Source: CALMEC01 sp964440285 (GTDB taxonomy: Bacteria; Actinomycetota; Thermoleophilia; Miltoncostaeales; Miltoncostaeaceae). Taken from it: a DNA stretch of 10,638 nucleotides. Location: positions 1-10,638 of the forward strand of contig CAYTRV010000069.1 in NCBI GenBank assembly GCA_964440285.1, read 5' to 3'. Below, in pieces: positions 1-8,390 of the stretch. Numbering within the stretch: position 1 is the first letter of the stretch; each line of letters starts with the position of its first letter. The notes beneath the pieces were generated by a model, which saw only the letters and a list, made by a program, of their open reading frames with translations, was not told the DNA's origin and searched no databases. Made by a program: the position numbers and the translations under genes.

Positions 1-2
1 GG

Positions 3-3611
<3,609 letters not shown>

Positions 3612-3621
3612 GCGTCCGGCG

Positions 3622-4509
3622 ATGGCGCGCCGACCGATCGACGTGGGAGAGGTGACCCTGTCCATCGAAGAGCAGGGCGAGGGCGACCTCGTGGTGCTGC
3701 TGCACGGGTTCCCGGAGATCTCCCACTCCTGGCGCCACCAACTGCCCGCGCTCGCCGCTGCCGGGTACCACGCCGTCGCACCGGACCTTCGGGGGTACGG
3801 GGAGTCCGACGCCCCGCCCGAAGTCGCCGACTACGCCCTGCCGAAGCTCGCGGGCGACATCGTGGGACTCGTGCGAGCGCTGGGGGCGGAGCGGGCCCAT
3901 CTCGTGGGCCACGACTGGGGGGGCAGCATCGCATGGGTCCTCGCGTCCCGGATGCCCGAGCTCGTCAGCAGCCTGACCATCCTCAACAGCCCACACCCCG
4001 TCGCGTCGGCCGAGTCCCGGCAGGTCCCGGAGCAGCAGCAGAAGGCCTGGTACATGCTCCTGTTCCAGTTCCCCGGCGTGGCCGAGGAATGGCTGGCGAA
4101 GGACGACTTCGCGAACCTGCGGAGCTTCGTCTTCGACACCGCCGCACCGGGGACGTTCCCGCCCGGCGACCGCGAGGTCTTCTGCGCGGCGCTCGCCCGT
4201 GACGGCCGGCTCACCGCCGCGCTCAACTACTACCGGGCGAACATCCCGCCGGAGACGTGGCTCAAGCCCCCGCCGGACCTCCCGCCCGTGCAGGTGCCCA
4301 CCACGATCCTCTGGGGCGAGGCGGACGCCTACATGAGCGGGGTGCTGCTGGAACGCTCGGTGCAGAAGGTCAACGGGCCGCTGCACGTCGAACGGCTCGA
4401 GGGCGTCAGCCACTGGGTGCAGCAGGAAGTCCCCGACCGGGTCAATGAGCTCCTCGTCGCCGCGCTCGAGCGCGCACGCCGTGGCGCCGCCGCGTCAGGC
4501 GGCCTGTAG
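3622..4509 (+). CDS. Alpha/beta hydrolase, epoxide hydrolase-like
   Basis: A 295-residue protein of the alpha/beta-hydrolase fold with the full set of epoxide-hydrolase marks: oxyanion-hole motif HGFP at 28-31, nucleophile elbow GHDWGG with D98 as the presumed nucleophile, a cap-domain tyrosine pair YY at 203-204, acid D235 in WGEADAY, and catalytic H264 in GVSHW. An Asp nucleophile (rather than Ser) and the cap tyrosines point to epoxide hydrolase; haloalkane dehalogenase or a related hydrolase is the alternative. Length is normal for the family. No signal peptide or membrane segment is seen, so it should be cytosolic. The ATG at 3622 lies 10 bases after the carboxylase stop and is preceded by a modest AGGCG; a GTG at 3604 would add six residues and overlap the carboxylase. 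Tight spacing suggests co-transcription with the carboxylase, but I know of no functional link. The 3' end overlaps the convergent small gene by 15 bases. Confidence 0.88.
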   Translation: MARRPIDVGEVTLSIEEQGEGDLVVLLHGFPEISHSWRHQLPALAAAGYHAVAPDLRGYGESDAPPEVADYALPKLAGDIVGLVRALGAERAHLVGHDWGGSIAWVLASRMPELVSSLTILNSPHPVASAESRQVPEQQQKAWYMLLFQFPGVAEEWLAKDDFANLRSFVFDTAAPGTFPPGDREVFCAALARDGRLTAALNYYRANIPPETWLKPPPDLPPVQVPTTILWGEADAYMSGVLLERSVQKVNGPLHVERLEGVSHWVQQEVPDRVNELLVAALERARRGAAASGGL

Positions 4510-4767
4510 CGGGACTGACCGTCGCCTCGCGTGGGTCACGACGATCGCGTCGACCTCGTCACCCTCCCGCTCGACGTTCGCGCAGAACGCGATCAGCAGC
4601 CTCTGAACGATGCTGAGCCGCCGGACCCGATCCACCGGCCGGGCGAGCGACACGCGGTCGCCGTCGATGCGGTAGTCGCGCCCCTCCACCAGGCGGATGC
4701 CGTTCACGAACACCGTCTCCACGCGGTCGACGCCGACGGGGACCACGAACTCGCGGGCGCTGGTCAT
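4495..4767 (-). CDS. Small conserved-looking hypothetical protein (90 aa)
   Basis: A 90-residue protein that I cannot assign to a named family. The N-terminal half (about 1-45) has alternating hydrophobic residues and turn motifs typical of a small beta-rich module (VETVFVNGIRLVEGRDYRI, then DGDRVSLARPV). The middle (about 46-65) is a basic, hydrophobic stretch (RRLSIVQRLLIAFCANV), and the C-terminus is short and basic. It has a single cysteine and no clear signal peptide. The pattern resembles small actinobacterial hypothetical proteins with an 'FVNG..L.EGRDY' core; this is recall, not a search. The ATG at 4767 has only a weak purine stretch upstream (GGGACC). It lies 54 bases downstream of the broken dehydrogenase on the same strand and may share its transcript. 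Its stop runs 15 bases into the 3' end of the convergent hydrolase. Composition looks more protein-like than the opposite-strand frames over the same DNA. Confidence 0.62.
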   Translation of the reverse strand: MTSAREFVVPVGVDRVETVFVNGIRLVEGRDYRIDGDRVSLARPVDRVRRLSIVQRLLIAFCANVEREGDEVDAIVVTHARRRSVPLQAA

Positions 4768-4821
4768 GTCGAGCGGTCCCGGCTGCGCCGGCGGCGTTAC
4801 CTGCGTTCTCGGAACGGAGAA

Positions 4822-5756
4822 CTACGGAATGACCACGACCTTGCCGAACAGGTCGTCCGAGAGCAGCCGGTCGAACGCCTCGGGCGCGCGCTCGAGCGGC
4901 CATTCCGAGTCGATCACCGGCCGCGCGCCGGTCTCCTGCAACCGGGCGCACGGCGCCGCGAGCTCATCCCGCGTGCCCATCGACGAGCCGATCACCGACA
5001 GCTGGCGCCAGAACAGCCGTGACAGATCGGCCGGCGGATCCGACCCCGTCGTCGCACCCGACACCACCACGACCCCGCCTGGCCGCAACGACTTGAGCGA
5101 GTGATCCCAGGTCGCCTTGCCGACGGTCTCCACCACTGCGTCCACCCCGCTCGGGCAGCCGCCCGCCGGGCTCGACCGCCGCGGCGGCGCCCAGCGCCAG
5201 CGCCCGCTCTCGCTTCGCCTCGCTCCGACTCGTCGAATACACCGTGAGGCCGGCTGCGACGCCGCCGCCGGCGCCCTGCACCAGCACCGACCGGCCGCCC
5301 TGCCCGGGTGAACATCATCCGGTACGCCGTGAGGTACGCGACCGGGAGGCACGCGGCCTCGCTGAACGGGAGCGACCGTGGTTTCGGCACCAGGTTCCGC
5401 GACGGGACCGCCAGGCGGCGCGACAGCGTCCCCGGCAACGCCGCGTTCCGACAGCAGGCGGAGGTCTTGGACGAGCGTCTCGTCCTCGCCGGGCGCCGCG
5501 GTGGAGAGCACCGCGTGCACGACGACCTCTCGACCGTCCGCCGCCACCCTGCGGCGTCGCAGCCGAGGACCAACGGCAGGCACTCGTCGGTGACACCGAC
5601 GCCGCGCAGCGTCCACCAGTCGTGGCGGTTCAGGGCCGCGGCCCGGACCTCCACGATCTCCCACCCCTCGGGCGGATCCGGCTCCGCGACCTCCCGCAAC
5701 TCGAGCGCGGCGAGGGGATCGTCCGAGTCGATCCTGGCTGCGACGGCTGCGAGCAT
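4822..5756 (-). pseudogene. Zinc-binding medium-chain dehydrogenase/quinone reductase, broken by four frameshifts
   Basis: Pieces of one MDR (zinc-type alcohol dehydrogenase/quinone oxidoreductase-like) protein lie in order but in different frames. In gene order: start ATG 5756 (preceded by AGGA at a good distance) through AALNRHDWWTLRG to LVLGCDAAG (~5548); shift; VAADGREVVVHAV to LLSERG (~5442); shift; SRRLAVPSRNLVPKP to YLTAYRMMFTRAG (~5300); shift; SVLVQGAGGGVA to ALGAAAAVEPG (~5150); shift; VDAVVETVGKATWDHSLK to DLFGKVVVIP and stop at 4822. Two shifts fall in short G runs (one G missing at 5547-5549, one extra at 5145-5148). In addition, about 9-10 residues of the helix after the Gly-rich nucleotide-binding loop are absent in frame near 5254. 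The repaired product would be about 310 residues against roughly 325 usual. The neighbouring long genes are intact, which favours real decay; a local consensus error is the alternative. The longest single frame (4822-5844) is mostly not the true protein. Confidence 0.82.
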
Positions 5757-5797
5757 CGCGGCATCCTGCCAAGCGGAGGCGCGATCGGCTGGCGAGT

Positions 5798-5823
5798 GCG
5801 GGCTCCCGGCGCGAACGGCCCGC
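5798..5823. repeat. Inverted repeat in the divergent promoter region
   Basis: GCGGGC (5798-5803) and GCCCGC (5818-5823) form a perfect 6-base inverted repeat around a 14-base centre. It sits between the divergent dehydrogenase genes, just upstream of the candidate -10 at 5839 and about where a -35 would be, so it could be an operator. In DNA this GC-rich a 6-base match can arise by chance. Confidence 0.25.
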
Positions 5824-5838
5824 TCCGGACGGGGCAAC

Positions 5839-5844
5839 TAACAT
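5839..5844 (+). promoter_or_regulatory. Candidate -10 element (TAACAT) giving a leaderless mRNA
   Basis: TAACAT fits the actinobacterial TANNNT -10 pattern and ends 8 bases before the ATG at 5853, so transcription would start at or next to the start codon. No Shine-Dalgarno sequence stands at a usable distance before this ATG, which agrees with leaderless translation. No convincing -35 is seen. Confidence 0.45.
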
Positions 5845-5852
5845 CGTCGCCG

Positions 5853-6872
5853 ATGCGGGTTGCCATGTATCACGGGGGCGGGAGGATCACGGTCGAGGAG
5901 GCGCCGACCCCTGCGATCGGCGACGGCGAGCTGCTGGTGCGCATGCGGGCATGCGGGTTGTGCGGCAGCGACCTTATGAGGTGGTACCAGGACCGCCGGG
6001 CCCCCGTCGTGCTCGGGCACGAGCCGGTTGGGGAGGTCGTCGAGGTCGGGGCCGGCGCCCCCTTCTCGGTGGGCGACCGCGTCTTCGCCCATCACCACGT
6101 CCCGTGCTTCGCATGCCGGCTGTGCCGGGCCGGGCGCCATACCCTCTGCGACACGTTTCGCGCCACACGAATCGATCCCGGTGGGCTCGCGGAGTACATC
6201 CGCGTCCCGGCCGCGAACGTCGACGCCGACGTCCTACCCCTGCCGGACGGTCTCGACGACATCGCCGCAACGCTGATCGAACCCGTCGCATGCATCCTGC
6301 GCGGGCAGCGGATGGCCGGCGTGACGTCCGGTTCACGGGTGGCAGTCGTCGGGGCCGGCTCCATGGGACTTCTCGAGATCCAGGTGGCGCGGGCGCTCGG
6401 AGCGGCCGAGGTGGTTGCGCTCGAACCGCGGCAGGACCGCCGGGCGATCGCGCGGCGCGCCGGCGCCATCACCCCTGACGGCACCGGCGCGGACGCCGTT
6501 CGCGACGCCCTCGGCGGTGACCTCGCGGACCAGGTCTTCGTGTGCACCCACCACCACGGGGCCATCGCCGAATCGCTGCACATGGCCGGCGCCGCCGGCG
6601 TCGTCCAACTCTTCGCGCCCACCGAACCCGGCGATCTGGTCGGGCTCGACCTGGGCGCCGTGTTCTTCCGGGAGGTCACGCTTCAGTCCACCTACTCCGC
6701 CGGCCCGTCGGACACGCGCGACGCGCTCGGCATGCTGGCCGACGGCGTGATCGATCCGGACTCGGTCATCACGCATCGCGTTCCCCTCGAACGAGCGGAC
6801 GAGGCGTATCGACTCGCCGCTTCGGGTGAGGCCACGAAGGTCGTCGTGGAGGCCGGCTCAACGATCCAGTGA
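5853..6872 (+). CDS. Zinc-dependent alcohol dehydrogenase, sorbitol/threonine dehydrogenase type
   Basis: A 339-residue NAD(P)-dependent medium-chain dehydrogenase, complete by length. Catalytic zinc ligands are visible as C37 (GLCGSD), H56-E57 (GHEPVGEVVEVG) and probably E143 (LIEPVAC). The structural zinc lobe has C85, C88, C91 and C99 (CFACRLC then HTLC). The Rossmann motif VVGAGSMG covers about 165-172, with E191 after the second strand, which favours NAD(H). By family it oxidises a secondary alcohol, polyol or amino alcohol to the ketone; the substrate cannot be told from sequence. No signal peptide, so cytosolic. The reading frame is open far upstream (to 5244), but that part is the antisense of the broken dehydrogenase; ATG 5853 is chosen because MDR homology begins there and a -10 box lies 8 bases before it (ATG 5865 is possible). 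It diverges from the broken paralogous-fold gene, with 96 bases between their starts. Confidence 0.88.
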   Translation: MRVAMYHGGGRITVEEAPTPAIGDGELLVRMRACGLCGSDLMRWYQDRRAPVVLGHEPVGEVVEVGAGAPFSVGDRVFAHHHVPCFACRLCRAGRHTLCDTFRATRIDPGGLAEYIRVPAANVDADVLPLPDGLDDIAATLIEPVACILRGQRMAGVTSGSRVAVVGAGSMGLLEIQVARALGAAEVVALEPRQDRRAIARRAGAITPDGTGADAVRDALGGDLADQVFVCTHHHGAIAESLHMAGAAGVVQLFAPTEPGDLVGLDLGAVFFREVTLQSTYSAGPSDTRDALGMLADGVIDPDSVITHRVPLERADEAYRLAASGEATKVVVEAGSTIQ

Positions 6873-7123
6873 GCTGGACCACGGCCGATGTAAAGCTTGT
6901 GTGGGAGCAGTGGAGCGGGACGGCGGCCCGGTGCTACGCTCGTCGCGCCAGACGGTGGCGTGTCCCGTACGCCATCGACCTGGCGACCGTCTCCGCGGAA
7001 CGCGCGTCGCTCACCCGGAGGCGGTGGCCCCCGGCTCCACAGAGGTCCTTCCCTCACGTTTGCCGGGGCGCTGTGAGGCGGTGTCGATACGGGACACAAC
7101 ACTCGTCCTCTGGGAGACTCGGC
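6873..7123 (+). other. 251-base non-coding leader before the secreted-peptide pair
   Basis: No convincing gene on either strand. It holds a possible -10 (TACGCT, 6935-6940, no good -35), a hairpin CCTCAC(7052-7057)/GTGAGG(7073-7078) with a 15-base loop, and the 9-base direct repeat GAGGCGGTG at 7018 and 7075. If transcription starts near 6947, the first peptide gene has an untranslated leader of about 175 bases, long enough for an RNA regulator. I do not recognise a known riboswitch class. The frame of the first peptide is open through this region back to 6869, but that extension is Arg-rich with no start better than 7124. Confidence 0.4.
7112..7116 (+). promoter_or_regulatory. Ribosome-binding site fixing the GTG start of exported protein 1
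   Basis: GGGAG ends 7 bases before GTG 7124. It selects this GTG, which places a signal peptide exactly at the N-terminus, over starts further upstream. Confidence 0.65.
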
Positions 7124-7363
7124 GTGCGAAGCAAGTGGAGAGCCGTGACGGTCGTGGTGCTCGTCCTGGGAGCGACGCCGGCGATCGCCGCGAAACGCGA
7201 GACCGCGCTCCGGTCGAGTCCGCGCACGACGCCGGCTCGGGCCACGCCATCCGCCGGGCAGCGCATCGTCGCGCCGAGGCCGCTGGTCAGCCGGCCCACG
7301 GTCGCGCGACCCGGCATCAAATGGACCAGCCGGGGTATCCGCTTCGCCGTGTGGATCCGGTAA
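7124..7363 (+). CDS. Small exported protein 1 of a tandem pair, C-terminal GIKW...AVWIR motif
   Basis: A 79-residue protein of no family I recognise. A GTG start with GGGAG 7 bases upstream gives a classic Sec signal peptide: basic MRSKWR, hydrophobic core at about 8-16 (VTVVVLVLG), then ATPAIA with a signal-peptidase-I type AxA site (cleavage after A22). The mature part of about 57 residues is very basic and rich in Pro, Arg, Thr and Ala, with no cysteine, and ends GIKWTSRGIRFAVWIR. The paralogue 113 bases downstream shares the signal peptide, the ALRS.P segment just after the cleavage site (28-33 here) and this C-terminus, while the linker between differs. Conservation at both ends with a free linker suggests that the C-terminal 15 residues are the functional unit, for example an envelope-binding or signalling peptide; that is inference. 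No lipobox, LPXTG or dedicated maturation enzyme is seen nearby. Confidence 0.72.
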   Translation: MRSKWRAVTVVVLVLGATPAIAAKRETALRSSPRTTPARATPSAGQRIVAPRPLVSRPTVARPGIKWTSRGIRFAVWIR

Positions 7364-7367
7364 GCGC

Positions 7368-7386
7368 GAGCCTCACACGCAGGCTC
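7368..7386 (+). terminator. Weak stem-loop after exported protein 1
   Basis: GAGCCT (7368-7373) and AGGCTC (7381-7386) make a perfect 6-base stem with a 7-base loop, starting four bases after the stop codon. No T-tract follows, so it may be an attenuating or mRNA-protecting hairpin instead of a true terminator. Confidence 0.25.
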
Positions 7387-7464
7387 ACAAACTCATTACA
7401 TCCAGGGGCTCAAGACGACCATCGCCCCCGCCGATACCGACCCCGTAGGCATTCTCTGGGTCTT

Positions 7465-7469
7465 GGGGG
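7465..7469 (+). promoter_or_regulatory. Ribosome-binding site for the GTG start of exported protein 2
   Basis: A GGGGG run ends 7 bases before GTG 7477, the same spacing as in the first copy. Both copies also share CTCTGGG a little upstream (7108-7114 and 7454-7460), so the duplication may include the translation-initiation region. Confidence 0.5.
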
Positions 7470-7476
7470 TCGGATC

Positions 7477-7713
7477 GTGCGCGGCAAGAGCATCGCAATC
7501 GCAGTCGCCGTTCTCGCAGTCGGGGCAGCCCCCGCGGTCGCGAAGGAAGCAAACGCGCTTCGCAGCGTACCGAAACGCGTCGCCCCCGCGCCGCAGCCGG
7601 CCGCCGCCGCCCCCGTCGCGCAGCCCACGACCGCGAAGCCGGCGGTCTGGATGCCGACGACCACGCGGGGCATCAAGTGGTCCGGCGTCAAGTACGCCGT
7701 CTGGATCCGCTAG
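7477..7713 (+). CDS. Small exported protein 2 of a tandem pair, C-terminal GIKW...AVWIR motif
   Basis: A 78-residue paralogue of the preceding gene. GTG start; signal peptide MRGKS, hydrophobic core IAIAVAVLAVG, then AAPAVA with an AxA cleavage site after A22, at the same residue as in copy 1. After cleavage comes KEANALRSVPKR (ALRS.P shared with copy 1), a Pro/Ala linker (about 36-60), and the terminal GIKWSGVKYAVWIR. The shared C-terminus shows conservative exchanges (Arg/Lys, Phe/Tyr, Ile/Val) and third-base changes (CGG/CGC for the last Arg), the mark of selection on the protein. No cysteines and no membrane anchor after the signal peptide, so secreted or wall-associated. Function unknown. 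The two genes are 113 bases apart; each could have its own promoter, and I see no clear one for this copy. The stop lies 12 bases from that of the convergent cupin. Confidence 0.72.
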   Translation: MRGKSIAIAVAVLAVGAAPAVAKEANALRSVPKRVAPAPQPAAAAPVAQPTTAKPAVWMPTTTRGIKWSGVKYAVWIR

Positions 7714-7725
7714 TCGCACCCGCAG

Positions 7726-8085
7726 TCATCGTGCGGCGCGATCCGCCGGAGCGGTGCACATGAAACCGAGGGGCGAATCCCCGAGCGCCCGAAGCTGATG
7801 CGGCTCGTTCGACGCCACGAACACCGCGTCGCCGGGCCCGACCTCCTCCACGGCATCCCCGAGCGTGACCTCGGCGCGGCCGTGGAGCACGAGGATCGCG
7901 TGCTCGTGCGGGTGCTGCTCGAACGCGGACGCGCCGCCGGCGGGAATCCGGAAGTACCGGAGCTCGACCTGCCGCGCCCCGTCCGCCCGTCCGACCAGCA
8001 CGTGCCGCTCCGCGCCGGAGGCATAGGAGGACGGCTCGACCCCGTCCCACGCCCACCCGTCACCGCGTCGTCGCACGAGCCCCAT
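7726..8085 (-). CDS. Small single-domain cupin protein
   Basis: A 119-residue single cupin barrel. Motif 1 is visible as IPAGGASAFEQHPHEHA with H58, H60 and H62 as candidate metal ligands, followed by LVLHGRAEVTLGD; motif 2 as GPGDAVFVASNEPHQLRAL with H96. Such proteins bind a divalent metal and act as small isomerases, dioxygenases or sensor-like proteins; the substrate cannot be told. It is cytosolic (no signal peptide). The frame is open upstream to 8292, across the tRNA-His gene, so the start was chosen at ATG 8085, where the domain begins; it is preceded by GGTGG and, 8 bases upstream, by a TATCCT box. It is convergent with the exported-peptide pair and divergent from the tRNA-tig block; nothing in the context suggests a partner. 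Confidence 0.83.
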   Translation of the reverse strand: MGLVRRRGDGWAWDGVEPSSYASGAERHVLVGRADGARQVELRYFRIPAGGASAFEQHPHEHAILVLHGRAEVTLGDAVEEVGPGDAVFVASNEPHQLRALGDSPLGFMCTAPADRAAR

Positions 8086-8093
8086 CGCCCACC

Positions 8094-8099
8094 AGGATA
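8094..8099 (-). promoter_or_regulatory. Candidate -10 element (TATCCT) for the cupin gene
   Basis: Read on the - strand, TATCCT matches TANNNT and ends 8 bases before the cupin ATG, the same geometry as before the dehydrogenase at 5853. This would give a leaderless or nearly leaderless mRNA. GGTGG lies between box and ATG and could instead be a short Shine-Dalgarno sequence. Confidence 0.35.
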
Positions 8100-8168
8100 G
8101 TGGGAGGGCTCGCGTGCGACGGGCGTTGCACGTCGCGGACACCGTCCGAGCGTCAGGGGCGGGTGCGC

Positions 8169-8174
8169 TATCAT
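8169..8174 (+). promoter_or_regulatory. Candidate -10 (TATCAT) for the tRNA-tig-clpP transcript
   Basis: TATCAT is a good -10 match about 30 bases before tRNA-His, implying a start near 8181 and a short 5' trailer before the tRNA. No clear -35 stands at the usual distance. It would drive both tRNAs and, by read-through, tig-clpP. Confidence 0.45.
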
Positions 8175-8204
8175 CGGCCGCGCCGGGCCCGTCCGGCAGC
8201 CGTG

Positions 8205-8277
8205 GTGAACGTAGCTCAGTTGGTAGAGCTCCTGGTTGTGGTCCAGGCGGCCGAGGGTTCGAGTCCCTCCGTTCACC
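8205..8277 (+). tRNA. tRNA-His (anticodon GTG)
   Basis: Full cloverleaf: acceptor stem GTGAACG/CGTTCAC, D-arm GCTC-AGTTGGTA-GAGC, anticodon stem CCTGG/CCAGG around loop TTGTGGT (anticodon GTG at 8238-8240), T-arm GAGGG-TTCGAGT-CCCTC. The discriminator is C (8277) and a G stands at 8204, so the extra G-1:C73 pair that identifies histidine tRNA is encoded. CCA is not encoded and must be added by enzyme. Confidence 0.97.
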
Positions 8278-8297
8278 CCTGAGGACCGACACACCTC

Positions 8298-8379
8298 GCG
8301 GGTGTGGCGGAATTGGTAGACGCGCTAGGTTTAGGTCCTAGTGGGGCAACCCGTGGAGGTTCAAATCCTCTCACCCGCA
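8298..8379 (+). tRNA. tRNA-Leu (anticodon TAG)
   Basis: Class II tRNA of 82 bases: acceptor GCGGGTG/CACCCGC, anticodon stem CTAGG/CCTAG around TTTAGGT (anticodon TAG at 8332-8334), a long variable arm (TGGGGCAACCCGT), T-loop TTCAAAT and discriminator A, all as expected for leucine. CCA is not encoded. It lies 20 bases after tRNA-His and only 11 bases before the tig start codon, so it is probably cut out of the same transcript. Confidence 0.97.
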
Positions 8380-8390
8380 TTTACACAACC

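Noticed and set aside
4822..5844. A single intact 340-codon dehydrogenase
   Set aside because: Only the segments from about 5547 to 5441 and from about 5145 to 4822 look like the family in this frame; the rest is Arg-rich and the true protein continues in other frames.
5244..5852. N-terminal extension of the alcohol dehydrogenase by about 200 residues
   Set aside because: The extension is Arg/Pro-rich, antisense to the broken dehydrogenase, and family homology begins at 5853.
6692..7102. 136-codon frame on the - strand across the leader region
   Set aside because: It overlaps the end of the alcohol dehydrogenase and shows no domain-like composition.
6869..7123. N-terminal extension of exported protein 1 to 164 residues
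   Set aside because: It would bury the signal peptide in the middle of the protein, and GTG 7124 has a proper ribosome-binding site.
7715..7736. Bidirectional terminator between exported protein 2 and the cupin
   Set aside because: Only 5-base stems (CGCAC/GTGCG or CCGCA/TGCGG) that exclude each other, with no T-tract.
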